The position numbers and the translations under genes were made by a program. From Patescibacteria group bacterium (GTDB lineage Bacteria > Patescibacteriota > CPR2 > UBA1875 > CAIMLA01): a stretch of DNA of 41,393 nucleotides. This document shows, piece after piece, positions 7,225 through 15,730 of this stretch. The stretch's first letter is position 1. Each line of letters starts with the position of its first letter. The notes under the pieces are model-generated. The model had not been told where the DNA came from. It searched no databases and saw only the letters and a list, made by a program, of their open reading frames with translations. The stretch lies in assembly GCA_028718325.1 (NCBI GenBank), contig JAQUMB010000006.1, positions 1 to 41,393 on the forward strand, given 5' to 3'.

Positions 7225-7806
7225 CTATTTTTTCTTGAAGAAGGCAATTTTCCGAGGCTTAGTCTCTTCTGGTTTTTTGATGGTCTCTGGCTTTGGTCCG
7301 TTGTTATATTTTAACAAGTAACGGTTGGGTTCTTCGTCAAGATCGATGAAGTCGTCTGCTTCTTCGACTAATTTTGCAGAGGTACTTTTGCCAAAAGAGA
7401 TTACTTCTGCCCGACAACCATCAGCCTTGGCATGATGTAATAATACTTGAAAATCTCCATCACCTGAGCATAACACAATGGCATCTAGTCTGGGGGCCAT
7501 TTTGAGGATGTCAACAGCAATACCGACATCCCAATCAGCCTTTTTTTGTCCGCCGACAAAAGTTTGGAGATCTTTGGTTTTTACCTCTATGCCCAGATTT
7601 TCTAACGCATCAAAAAAGCTTTGCTCCTCAGGCATTTCTGCTCGGACGGTATAGGCAATTGCTCTCACAAGCTTACGGCCAGCCGTTGCTGTTTTGACAA
7701 TTTCCGAAAAATTTACTTTAGCATTGTAAAGAGCCTTTGCTGAATAGTATAGGTTTTGTACATCTATAAATATTGCGACTCTTTGATCGGGGTTTTTCAT
7801 ACTCAT
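7225..7806 (-). CDS. NYN-domain (LabA/DUF88-type) putative ribonuclease
   Basis: The 193-residue protein is a compact NYN/PIN-fold domain. The acidic metal site is visible as FIDVQN (D15, N18), DWDVGIAVD (D91, D93, D99) and LCSGDGDF (D116, D118). The C-terminus is Lys- and Pro-rich and probably disordered. Family members are metal-dependent ribonucleases, though many are uncharacterised. It starts at ATG 7806 behind AAAGGAATAAAAAATT and lies 15 nt after the small upstream gene, as the last gene of a cluster that also contains a YhaM-like exoribonuclease. That context supports a role in RNA turnover. Confidence 0.88.
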   Translation of the reverse strand: MSMKNPDQRVAIFIDVQNLYYSAKALYNAKVNFSEIVKTATAGRKLVRAIAYTVRAEMPEEQSFFDALENLGIEVKTKDLQTFVGGQKKADWDVGIAVDILKMAPRLDAIVLCSGDGDFQVLLHHAKADGCRAEVISFGKSTSAKLVEEADDFIDLDEEPNRYLLKYNNGPKPETIKKPEETKPRKIAFFKKK

Positions 7807-7821
7807 AATTTTTTATTCCTT

Positions 7822-8175
7822 TCAGAACCTTAATTCGCCGTTTGTTGTCTGTACCTCTTGCCAATCATCCTTCAAATCGTCCCATTTGTATAGTTTTGTT
7901 TTGTGAGTTTTCTCGGTGTCAGACATAACATATTCTACTTTCCCTCTTCCTCCTGCAGAATGTGTATAATGAAATTTTTTGTCGATGATCATAGGGCGAG
8001 TAATCCTAGAGAGCTTCATCCTGCCCATTGGAGTTTCGAATTCCACCCATTCTTCCGTGGTCTTGACCTCATGACCAGTATCGTCTTCCGAAATTGAAGT
8101 TTGGATTTTTCTGTTCAATTCACCAAATTTTGTTTCAAGGTCGTCAATCAAATCCCCCCATTTATCGTCTTGCAT
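7822..8175 (-). CDS. Conserved-looking hypothetical protein, 117 aa
   Basis: I do not recognise this family. It is a soluble, acidic-to-neutral protein without signal peptide or membrane segment. The N-terminal 30 residues look helical (DDKWGDLIDDLETKFGELNR), followed by a beta-rich part containing EWVEFETPMGRMKLSRITRP and ending in NGELRF. The start at 8175 has a clear AGGAGATACTG Shine-Dalgarno. It sits 9 nt behind the zinc-ribbon gene and 15 nt ahead of the NYN nuclease, so it is certainly co-transcribed with them. A structural or RNA-associated role is only a guess from context. Confidence 0.75.
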   Translation of the reverse strand: MQDDKWGDLIDDLETKFGELNRKIQTSISEDDTGHEVKTTEEWVEFETPMGRMKLSRITRPMIIDKKFHYTHSAGGRGKVEYVMSDTEKTHKTKLYKWDDLKDDWQEVQTTNGELRF

Positions 8176-8184
8176 CAGTATCTC

Positions 8185-9981
8185 CTATTTATTTGAAAAG
8201 ATATTAGCAAAATAATCCAGAAGCGCTGAATGATGAGGATTTGGCGTCTTGAACTGACTGAGATCAACTTCCTTTTTATTATAACTTTCTTTTTTCTGTG
8301 TGTCTTTCTTTTCTTCAATATGTTCCGGGTTTGTCACAGACTCGATATCGTTTGATTGTTGAGTATATAAAATTTCACCTGTAACATCTTCCTTCTTAGG
8401 GGTTTTTGATAGGGCACCAGCTACATCTGCCGGCTCTATCTTATCCTGATTTTTGCTTGACCTGTTCCATTTGTCAGGTTTCCCAATTTTTTTAGTTTCG
8501 CTGCCCCTGACCTCAAAAGAAGCCATTATCTCTTCTGGGGTGAGAATTTTAACACTTCCCTTTGCCGGCTTTTCACTGACATTTTCAATCTTTTGGGGAG
8601 CTTCCTCTATTTTGAGTGCCTGATCTTCTTTGGTAGATTTAGTTATGGGTCTTTCTGACAATTTTGATACAACTGTCAGAGTCTCTTTGCTAGTTTCTTT
8701 GTTGAAACCATTGTTATCTTCTACTTTATCTTTCGAACCCTTTTCCTTAGAATCTGAGGTTTTTTTGTCCTTTTTTGCGTCTTTATCAAACTTTTTTGTG
8801 TTTGTCCTGGTTTTTTTGTTACTTTTTGAATCTAACTCTTCAAACATCTTCAACTCTTTTGGCTGTTTGAAGGGAATCTTATCAATTAACTCTTCTGCCG
8901 CTTCATATGCTTCGATTTTTTTCTCATCTGTTTTTTCAACCGCGGAATCATCTAAGATATCCAGCAAAACACCAGTAGCACCTAGTGCATCTATCTTTTT
9001 AACTTGTTCATCAAAATCTTTTGATTTTGTGGAAAGATTCGGTATTTCAACACCGACTGCCTGTTGAAGCTCTGGACTTGGAACAGGGACGCCTTTTGCA
9101 CTCGTGGATCGTTGATCGTTAGTTTTTGATTCGGTCCCCTTTTGATCATAAAAAATCGACTCCATCAAATCTGGCTTAATGTCACCGAAGGAGTCATCTG
9201 TGATCGGTTTTTCAGATGAAACAGGCTCTATTTCTATTGATGTAGGTCTAATAGAGAAATTTTTTGGCGGAACCTGATTTTCCGGAGTCTGGGCTTGGTC
9301 ACTTTCTCGTTCCGAATTTGAGACGGAGGCGGGGGTAACCCCGGTAGCTTCCATTGTTCCGATTGGAGCATTTTCTCCTTCCGAGGGCGAGGTCAATGGT
9401 CCTCCTGCACTTGTTTCTTGCGCTACTTGTTGTCTGTCCTCAGTCGATATATCTGCCTTTGATTCTGTATTATCTGTGGCATCAATCTCAGGGGTACTGG
9501 CTACATTTATTCCCTCATTATTCAAAGTTTGCCCCATCATTTTCAGGAGTTCTTCGCGCACATGGTCACTATCATCAGTAGGGGTTTTTGCAGAGTTAAT
9601 ATCGGCAACTTTTTGGGAGTCTTCATCTTTTACTTCGACAGCTGTCGATATGCTTGGCTTGGGGGTCATGCCTTCAGCTGGCGACGCTGGGAGTGGGACA
9701 ATTGGTGACCTTTCATCTGCATTAAGATCAGAATGTTCCATAACGATCAGTGGATTTGTCTCGTTTGGTGTGTTAGTAGTTGGAGCAATTGTAGTAGGAA
9801 GATTAGAGACAGGATTATTAGAATCCGAATCATAGGTGTCATTTTCGGATATGTGGCTTATAGAGATGTTGAGCTTTTCAGGCTCAGGCGACTCACCTAT
9901 TGTCATACCACAATTAGAGCAGAAGGTTTTCCCCCCTAACTCTATTTGCTCCATGTCAACACTGCAATAAGGACAAATCAT
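8185..9981 (-). CDS. Zinc-ribbon protein with long disordered region
   Basis: The 598-residue protein begins with a zinc ribbon, C3-x2-C6 and C21-x2-C24. Almost everything after it is low-complexity, rich in Ser, Thr, Glu, Lys, Pro and Asn, with no predicted globular domain. A Lys-rich stretch lies around residues 390-430. The last about 18 residues (NPHHSALLDYFANIFSNK) look like a short amphipathic anchor or docking helix. There is no signal peptide or membrane segment, so it should be cytoplasmic. The start at 9981 follows AGGGGATAGTT. It lies 9 nt after the YhaM-like gene. It may act as a scaffold or an RNA/protein hub; function is unknown. Confidence 0.8.
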   Translation of the reverse strand: MICPYCSVDMEQIELGGKTFCSNCGMTIGESPEPEKLNISISHISENDTYDSDSNNPVSNLPTTIAPTTNTPNETNPLIVMEHSDLNADERSPIVPLPASPAEGMTPKPSISTAVEVKDEDSQKVADINSAKTPTDDSDHVREELLKMMGQTLNNEGINVASTPEIDATDNTESKADISTEDRQQVAQETSAGGPLTSPSEGENAPIGTMEATGVTPASVSNSERESDQAQTPENQVPPKNFSIRPTSIEIEPVSSEKPITDDSFGDIKPDLMESIFYDQKGTESKTNDQRSTSAKGVPVPSPELQQAVGVEIPNLSTKSKDFDEQVKKIDALGATGVLLDILDDSAVEKTDEKKIEAYEAAEELIDKIPFKQPKELKMFEELDSKSNKKTRTNTKKFDKDAKKDKKTSDSKEKGSKDKVEDNNGFNKETSKETLTVVSKLSERPITKSTKEDQALKIEEAPQKIENVSEKPAKGSVKILTPEEIMASFEVRGSETKKIGKPDKWNRSSKNQDKIEPADVAGALSKTPKKEDVTGEILYTQQSNDIESVTNPEHIEEKKDTQKKESYNKKEVDLSQFKTPNPHHSALLDYFANIFSNK

Positions 9982-9990
9982 AACTATCCC

Positions 9991-10959
9991 CTAAAAAGGA
10001 ATGTCTTCATTTGTTAGGTTATCTAAATATGGCGATCGGTACAATTCTGTTCCTAGGTGACGATAATATGTTGTAAACTCTGCATCTTCTCCGCTGTCAT
10101 GAATTGCGATGTATGAGGAGTTGATTTTGGCGGAGGTGTCATCAATTGACGATAAGGCAAGCGCTTCAGATGTTTTTGGAAGGATAGGACTACCGAATTC
10201 TAACGAGCCATGGTGTGATAAAACAAGGTGTAGAACTTCGTTCAGGAGATCTTCTGGTATATCCTTTGGGGCTTTTTCTTTAATATGGCTTGCGCCAATA
10301 AAAATATGACCCAATAGTTTCCCCTCAGTGGTGATTGTAATAGTGGTTGAAGTTTTGTATTCAACTATTTTTCCTATGTCATGGAGCAGAACCCCTGTCG
10401 TTAGAAGATCAGAATTCATTTTGGGATATTGGCTTAATATAGCATCAGACAGTGTTAGCATCTCTGATGTATGCTCCAACAGACCTGACCTGTATGCATG
10501 ATGCAAGCGATAGCTGGCAGAGGCCTCAGAAAAATCTTTAAGAAAATCAGCTGTAAAAATATTATCTAATAGAGATTTTAAATGCTTATTTTTTATCCTT
10601 CGGATGGAGCTAGTGATTACGGTCAGCATCTCTTGTTTGTCTTTTTTTGAAACGGGCTGGTAATCTGCTTGATTAAAATTGTTTTCAATTTTTAAAGCCA
10701 TAATCTTTAATTGCAACGCTCCGTTATAATTTTCAACAAGCGCATCGATAGAAACAACTTCTCCTTCCTTTACTTCTGCACATTTGTCCAAATTGTCTGG
10801 CCATACCTTTCCTCTAATATTTCCGGTCCTATCTGACAATTCTAAATCAAGATAAGGTTTTTCTTGCTTGGTCATCATCCTTTTGATCGATTTCACTACA
10901 AAATTTTCATCAAAAAGAGATATTCCTTCTCGAAGGTCGGTTACGTAAATATTTTTCAC
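9991..10959 (-). CDS. YhaM-like 3'-5' exoribonuclease (OB fold plus HD domain)
   Basis: The 322-residue length matches YhaM (about 314). An N-terminal OB-fold nucleic-acid-binding domain spans about 20-92. The HD phosphohydrolase domain follows with H163, the H193-D194 pair in LLHDIGK, H218, the H249-H250 pair in LSHHG, and an aspartate in ALALSSIDD. YhaM-type enzymes degrade RNA and single-stranded DNA from the 3' end with metal ions. The start is GTG at 10959 with a strong AGGAGGG Shine-Dalgarno. It is 51 nt after mreB and leads into the zinc-ribbon, 117-aa and NYN genes, with which it is probably transcribed. Confidence 0.88.
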   Translation of the reverse strand: MKNIYVTDLREGISLFDENFVVKSIKRMMTKQEKPYLDLELSDRTGNIRGKVWPDNLDKCAEVKEGEVVSIDALVENYNGALQLKIMALKIENNFNQADYQPVSKKDKQEMLTVITSSIRRIKNKHLKSLLDNIFTADFLKDFSEASASYRLHHAYRSGLLEHTSEMLTLSDAILSQYPKMNSDLLTTGVLLHDIGKIVEYKTSTTITITTEGKLLGHIFIGASHIKEKAPKDIPEDLLNEVLHLVLSHHGSLEFGSPILPKTSEALALSSIDDTSAKINSSYIAIHDSGEDAEFTTYYRHLGTELYRSPYLDNLTNEDIPF

Positions 10960-11010
10960 TGTCCCTCCTATCTAAATTTAGTATAGCAAAAGAAATATCC
11001 AGTCGAAAGA

Positions 11011-12012
11011 TTATTTGGCGAGAGCGCTCCGTTTATAATCGTCCAAATTTTCAAGAGCTATGCCGGTTCCTTTAGCCACGCAATACAGGGCCTCATCGGC
11101 TACATGGCAAGGAACTCCGGTTGCTTTGGTAAGCATTTTATCTAGATTCCGAAGCAGAGATCCTCCCCCAGTCATGATCATCCCGCGGTCAATGACATCG
11201 CTCGAGAGTTCAGGAGGGGTTTGCTCCAAAACATTTCGAACTGCCAAAATAATCTTATCAATTTCGTTTTGCATAGCCTCAGTGACTTCGTTAGAAGAAA
11301 TATTTATAGTCTTTGGCAGGCCGGCTATCATATCTCGGCCACGAATTTCCATCGTTTTCTCTTTCTCTCGGACAAGGGCGCTTCCGATTTTGATTTTAAT
11401 CTCTTCAGCGGTTTGATCCCCTATCGCTAGACCGTATTTGCGGCGAATATAGTCAGCAATGGATTGATCCAAACGATTTCCTCCAACACGGACTGATGTA
11501 GAAGCAACAATTCCTCCCAAAGAAATAATTGCGACCTCGGTTGTTCCTCCTCCAATATCAACTACTAAATTACCTGCAGCTGAGTCTATAGGTATATCTG
11601 CGCCGATGGCTGCAGCTACCGGTTCCGGTATGATATAGACGTCTTTTGCTCCAGCCGCCTTTGTCGCATCGATTACGGCTCTTTTTTCTGTGGAAGTAAC
11701 TCCTGCTGGTACACTTACCATGACTTCTGGTCTAAAAAGTCGAACATTTCCGCTAACTCTATTTATGAAATAGTGAATCATAGCCTCCGTTACTCTAAAA
11801 TCAGCGATAACACCATCACGCAAAGGCTTGTAAGCCGTGATGGCTTCGGGAGTTCTCCCCACCATTTCCTTTGCTTCATTGCCAACGGCAAGAACCTTAT
11901 TATCTTCAGACACAGCAACGACAGAGGGTTCGTTTATAACAATTCCTCTTTTTGGGACATAAACCAAGACATTTGCAGTCCCTAGGTCGATTCCGATTCT
12001 TCTTGCAAGCAT
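11011..12012 (-). CDS. mreB: Rod-shape determining protein MreB
   Basis: The 333-residue actin-like ATPase has the expected phosphate-binding motifs: IGIDLGTANVLVYV near the start, VDIGGGTTEVAII near residue 160, and MTGGGSLLRN near 290. It polymerises under the membrane and directs elongasome wall synthesis, which fits the class A PBP and M23 hydrolases elsewhere in the window. No mreC or mreD follows; instead a YhaM-like gene comes next. It is divergent from the PEGA gene, and both promoters lie in the 104-bp gap. The start ATG 12012 has only a weak purine-rich stretch (GAAAGATA) before it. Confidence 0.97.
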   Translation of the reverse strand: MLARRIGIDLGTANVLVYVPKRGIVINEPSVVAVSEDNKVLAVGNEAKEMVGRTPEAITAYKPLRDGVIADFRVTEAMIHYFINRVSGNVRLFRPEVMVSVPAGVTSTEKRAVIDATKAAGAKDVYIIPEPVAAAIGADIPIDSAAGNLVVDIGGGTTEVAIISLGGIVASTSVRVGGNRLDQSIADYIRRKYGLAIGDQTAEEIKIKIGSALVREKEKTMEIRGRDMIAGLPKTINISSNEVTEAMQNEIDKIILAVRNVLEQTPPELSSDVIDRGMIMTGGGSLLRNLDKMLTKATGVPCHVADEALYCVAKGTGIALENLDDYKRSALAK

Positions 12013-12037
12013 AAATATCTTTCAAATTATCGGAATT

Positions 12038-12066
12038 ATCTTAACAAAAAACAGGGTTATCTACAA
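12038..12066 (-). promoter_or_regulatory. Promoter of mreB
   Basis: TTGTAG (12061-12066), a 17-nt spacer and TAAGAT (12038-12043) on the minus strand, giving a leader of about 20 nt. Confidence 0.6.
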
Positions 12067-12076
12067 GGAAGAAGCG

Positions 12077-12105
12077 TTGGCAAAATTACTCATTTGAGTT
12101 ATAAT
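12077..12105 (+). promoter_or_regulatory. Promoter of the PEGA/propeller gene
   Basis: TTGGCA (12077-12082), a 17-nt spacer and TATAAT (12100-12105). The ATG at 12117 begins 12 nt after the -10 box, so the mRNA should have almost no leader. Confidence 0.75.
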
Positions 12106-12116
12106 TACTAAAACTC

Positions 12117-13547
12117 ATGGTAAAAAAAAGTAATAAGCCATCTAAGTTTTCACGTTTAGTAATTTATCCTGTCGTAGGAATTTTTTTTATTTTTCTATTG
12201 GTCTATGTTCTGACCTTGGCCAGTGGCTATAAACTTTTTATTGACAAAGGACTTGTCAGTTTTCAAAAAACAGGCATGATTATTGTGAGCTCCAAACCAG
12301 CTGATGCCAAAATATATTTGGACGGTAAATATGCTAACAGTAAAACTACGCTCCCCTTTTTGTCAGTTCGAATAGCTGACGTCAAGCCTGGAAAACATAC
12401 CATAGCAATAGAAAAAATCGGTTATCAGACTTGGAGTAAAACAATATTAGTAAAAGCAAATATGGTAAGCTGGGCAAATTATACTTTGCTTTTCCCGAAC
12501 AGTATTAAATCTAGTGAAATAAGCGATTTAGAAGATCTGAAACTTTTATCAGTAAGCGACAATAAACGATACTTCTTGTATTCAAAAATAAGCGCCAAGA
12601 ACGAAACTTTGTTATATCAATATGATGTGAATAACGACAACTTTAAAAGCATTTGGCCGATTGCAAATAAAACACTTACTGAAGCTTGGCTTCAAAACCC
12701 CCAAATTATTTCGGCAAATTTAAATAACAATTCTAAAGTTTTTTTGAAACTCAAGAATAATGCCAGTGAAGAAACAGTCATTTTAGATTTCTCAAAAACG
12801 GAACCTGCATATAGTTACAGATTTGATCCGTCTAAATATCCTATGACAAAGACAGAGTGGAACCCCAAAAACCAAAACGAACTAATAAGCACAATGAGTG
12901 GTAGTCTGTATCGTTTGGTGCTTGAGAACAATGGACAGATCTCACAAAACTTACTTGATAAAAACATTGTTGATTTTTCGGTAGATAGCAGTGGGACAAT
13001 TTTCTATGTACAGGATCTTACGGCCGGTTATGTTGTAGCAAGGATACAGCCAGATGGCTCGGGAAAGAACAATATTGCAGAATCCGTCGAAAAAAGTAAA
13101 TCATATCAGTTTGCATACTCAAGGCAAAAAAACTACTTGGCTCTTTTACCAAACGACACAAAAAATCTAACAGCTTACTATCAAGCTAATGGTGCAAAAA
13201 CCTCTCTACAACTAGATCAGAAAATCTTGGGCATAGAATGGAACAAAGATGGAACGAGATTGGCCTATTTCGATGGAGAATTGGCCAAAGTCTATGATTT
13301 TGAAAAAATGGAAGAAAAGACGGTTGATATTGGTACAAAAATTAATATGATTACTTGGTATTATGACGAAAGCCACCTCTTGGTTCAGGGAGAAACTGGA
13401 CTTTTTGTTGTAGAGTACGACGGCTTTAACAAAACTGAACTTGCTTCAAAAGCAAACCAAGTTTCAGTATTCAATCAGTCATCTGTCTTTTATTCAACAT
13501 TAAAAGGGAATGTAAAGTCTTATTATAAAATCAATCTAAATTTCTAA
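12117..13547 (+). CDS. Membrane-anchored PEGA-domain protein with beta-propeller
   Basis: The 476-residue protein has a basic N-terminus and one membrane segment (about 16-36), so the rest should be outside the cell. A PEGA domain follows (about 52-122) with SSKPADAKIYLDG and GKHTIAIEKIGYQTW. The remaining 330 residues consist of repeating short beta-strand units of the TolB/WD40 type, for example TKTEWNPKNQNELIS and GIEWNKDGTRLAYFDG. PEGA proteins are common surface proteins in this radiation; a wall- or ligand-binding role is likely but unproven. There is no Shine-Dalgarno. It is convergent with the sortase gene and overlaps it by 4 nt. Confidence 0.88.
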   Translation: MVKKSNKPSKFSRLVIYPVVGIFFIFLLVYVLTLASGYKLFIDKGLVSFQKTGMIIVSSKPADAKIYLDGKYANSKTTLPFLSVRIADVKPGKHTIAIEKIGYQTWSKTILVKANMVSWANYTLLFPNSIKSSEISDLEDLKLLSVSDNKRYFLYSKISAKNETLLYQYDVNNDNFKSIWPIANKTLTEAWLQNPQIISANLNNNSKVFLKLKNNASEETVILDFSKTEPAYSYRFDPSKYPMTKTEWNPKNQNELISTMSGSLYRLVLENNGQISQNLLDKNIVDFSVDSSGTIFYVQDLTAGYVVARIQPDGSGKNNIAESVEKSKSYQFAYSRQKNYLALLPNDTKNLTAYYQANGAKTSLQLDQKILGIEWNKDGTRLAYFDGELAKVYDFEKMEEKTVDIGTKINMITWYYDESHLLVQGETGLFVVEYDGFNKTELASKANQVSVFNQSSVFYSTLKGNVKSYYKINLNF

Positions 13548-14515
13548 AGATTCAAAAGCTTCGCGACCCAATCAAGAAAAACATTTGAATTGGTGTTTGG
13601 CAATTGGCTCAAATTTGGTAATTCTCGGTACTTTTGTACAACAACAGGAGCTTTATAAAGTGGTGAAACCTGGTCGAGTTTTATAATTAATCTTTGCCAA
13701 CTGGTTCCGGGAGGAGTACACGTCATGAGAGTTAATGTCGGGGTGGCCGTTTGTTTTAAAACGCTGACATCAGTTGGTGGGACAACCTTGACTTCGGTCA
13801 CCTGGTACAAATACTTATTACCGTTATAATAAATTTTTGCCTGATCACCGACGGCCATTCGTCCTAAATTTGCAAAAATATAGTTGAAGGCGCCTTTATT
13901 CCACCAGTAATTTGAACTGTGCCCTGTGATGAAGCTATTCCCCTCCTCGCCAGGCTTTGCCGTGTAAGCATAATGGACAACTCCATTTTGGAGCCCATCC
14001 TGGACAGTTTTCTCATCAACTGACTGGACAAAGACAATTGGCGCATTGACACCAATTTTGGGAATAACTAAAAAATTTCCTCCGGGTATCACCTCTCCGG
14101 GCTCCAGTGGTGCACTCTTATCCATGACCGGCTTGACGACTTCTTTGACTAGCTCATATTTTTTTTCAGGCACAACAGGCTGAAGTTGCGCGATGAACAA
14201 GGGAAGATTGAGGATACCAAAAATAATTATGAAGAGCGAAACAAAGATTATAGGATAGCGAACCCTTTTTTTCTTCCAAGTGGCCTGGATGGCTTCCTTT
14301 ACCGGGTGTTTTGGGTCTGCTTTAAAATCTTTAATCTTAGATATTGACTCATGATCTTTTTTGGAAAATATTTTATCAATGCTTTTGTTGGTTTCTGGTA
14401 AAAATTCGTGTAGGACGTCTTCAGTCAGAAGAGACAACTCCGCATCACTGCCACCTAAATCTTTAAATGCCTTTATTAGCTTTTCTAATTGTTCGATACT
14501 TGGCTCATTGTGCAT
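13544..14515 (-). CDS. Sortase (membrane-anchored transpeptidase)
   Basis: The 323-residue protein has a cytoplasmic N-terminal part of about 85 residues, a membrane segment (87-110) and an extracellular sortase domain. The catalytic triad is visible: His199 in FITGHSSNYWW, Cys266 in LTLMTCTPPGTSW, and Arg275. The TC-x-P-x-G-x4-R form resembles the class D/E group. It should join proteins with an LPxTG-like signal to a nucleophile on the wall or to another protein; the LPVSG protein at 25224-27584 is the obvious candidate substrate. The long N-terminal cytoplasmic region is unusual for sortases. A -10-like TATCAT sits 6 nt before the ATG and there is no Shine-Dalgarno. Confidence 0.93.
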   Translation of the reverse strand: MHNEPSIEQLEKLIKAFKDLGGSDAELSLLTEDVLHEFLPETNKSIDKIFSKKDHESISKIKDFKADPKHPVKEAIQATWKKKRVRYPIIFVSLFIIIFGILNLPLFIAQLQPVVPEKKYELVKEVVKPVMDKSAPLEPGEVIPGGNFLVIPKIGVNAPIVFVQSVDEKTVQDGLQNGVVHYAYTAKPGEEGNSFITGHSSNYWWNKGAFNYIFANLGRMAVGDQAKIYYNGNKYLYQVTEVKVVPPTDVSVLKQTATPTLTLMTCTPPGTSWQRLIIKLDQVSPLYKAPVVVQKYRELPNLSQLPNTNSNVFLDWVAKLLNL

Positions 14516-14535
14516 ACTAGAATGATAACAAAAAA

Positions 14536-14564
14536 TTGAAAAAAAACTAAATTTAAGTTAAGAT
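14536..14564 (+). promoter_or_regulatory. Promoter of tRNA-Leu(CAA)
   Basis: TTGAAA (14536-14541), a 17-nt spacer and TAAGAT (14559-14564), about 33 nt before the tRNA. The minus-strand sortase promoter lies beside it. Confidence 0.65.
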
Positions 14565-14597
14565 AACTAGGCTTTTTATGGCGGAGTTTAAAAATAT

Positions 14598-14684
14598 GGG
14601 CGAGTGGCGGAACTGGTATACGCGTAGGTCTCAAACACCTATGGGAGCAATCTCTTGAGGGTTCGATTCCCTCCTCGCCCACCA
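14598..14684 (+). tRNA. tRNA-Leu (anticodon CAA)
   Basis: An 87-nt tRNA with a long variable arm, as expected for leucine. Acceptor GGGCGAG pairs with CTCGCCC; the anticodon loop CTCAAAC between TAGGT and ACCTA gives CAA; the T-arm is GGTTCGATTCC; CCA is encoded. Confidence 0.96.
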
Positions 14685-14761
14685 TGCATATTAGAACAGT
14701 CATCCAAAACGGAGTTTATCACCTTTGGCGGAAGTCCGACCATCGGTACCAATTTCAAAAT

Positions 14762-14789
14762 AGCCTAGATATCTTTCTCGGCTTTTTTT
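14762..14789 (+). terminator. Terminator of tRNA-Leu
   Basis: AGCCTAGA and TCTCGGCT form an 8-bp stem with one mismatch, followed by a run of seven T. It overlaps the 3' end of the opposing nnrD gene. Confidence 0.6.
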
Positions 14790-15730
14790 ATGGCCTCAGG
14801 TAGAAATCTTATAATATCAGAAGCGATTACGCTTCTTTCCCCTACCTTTTCTTTGGCGAGTTGCCCAGACATACCATGAAGGTAAACAGCGGTGCAACAA
14901 GCTTCAAAGATTTGATTTGGATTTTGACCAACAAAAGAGCCAACGATGCCAGAAAGAACATCTCCAGACCCTGCAGTAGCCAATTCTGGTCCCCCCACTT
15001 TATTTACGACTATTTTACTGTCAGCTTCGCAGATTACAGTGTCATGACCTTTTAGTACTACGACACCATTTAAGTAATGAGAGATTATTGGAGCTATGCT
15101 CTCCTTATGTTTTTCGATATAGTCTGTTGTGATTTTGATATCTTTTAATTCCTCTGGCTTTATGGCCTGGATTAGTCTGTAAGTCTCTCCTGGATGTGGT
15201 GTCATGACTAATTTGCTGTCTTTCTTTTTGAAATAGTCGATCAAAAAACGATTATTCTCTTTACTCTTTATTACTTCAATTCCTCTTGCCAAAGCCGTTA
15301 ACCCATCTGCATCCAGCACAATCGGTCTATGTATAGCAAAAACCAGTTCCCAAACCAGTTGAATAGTCTCTGCATTTTGTGATAACCCGGGGCCAATGAT
15401 AACGACATCGCATGGTTTTGCTTGATCAATTATTTCTTCTTTTGCCTTTTGGGAAAGTGTCAAACCAGGTGTCTCAGGAAGTGGCAAGGTCATAGCTTCT
15501 GGCAAAACATCTTTGTAAATATCTTTTAGCCCTTGCGGGAAGCCAAGTAACAAAATACCCGTTCCACTACGGAAAACAGCTTCACACGTCAAAATTGCCG
15601 CACCAACCATATTCTTTGAGCCAGCAATCACCAGAACCTTGCCGGCCTCAGCTTTATAAAAATGAACAGGCCTTTGCCAAAGTAACTTTGGATAAAGCGG
15701 TTTTGTTTGATAAATTACTTTATTTGGCAT
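14765..15730 (-). CDS. nnrD: ADP/ATP-dependent NAD(P)H-hydrate dehydratase
   Basis: The 321-residue protein is a ribokinase-like YjeF C-terminal domain without the N-terminal epimerase part. Visible motifs are VLVIAGSKNMVGAA (32-45), IIGPGLSQNAE (111-121), VLDADGL (138-144), MTPHPGE (176-182) and the catalytic ATAGSGDVLSG (251-261). It repairs hydrated NAD(P)H by ATP- or ADP-dependent dehydration in the cytosol. Its start lies within the end of the endonuclease IV gene (11-nt overlap), so the two are co-translated as a small damage-repair pair. An epimerase partner is not in the window. Confidence 0.92.
   Translation of the reverse strand: MPNKVIYQTKPLYPKLLWQRPVHFYKAEAGKVLVIAGSKNMVGAAILTCEAVFRSGTGILLLGFPQGLKDIYKDVLPEAMTLPLPETPGLTLSQKAKEEIIDQAKPCDVVIIGPGLSQNAETIQLVWELVFAIHRPIVLDADGLTALARGIEVIKSKENNRFLIDYFKKKDSKLVMTPHPGETYRLIQAIKPEELKDIKITTDYIEKHKESIAPIISHYLNGVVVLKGHDTVICEADSKIVVNKVGGPELATAGSGDVLSGIVGSFVGQNPNQIFEACCTAVYLHGMSGQLAKEKVGERSVIASDIIRFLPEAIKKAEKDI

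Noticed and set aside
8630-9835. Plus-strand ORFs opposite the zinc-ribbon gene
   Set aside because: They are antisense shadows of a low-complexity Lys/Glu/Ser-rich coding sequence and encode implausible Phe/Ser-rich proteins.
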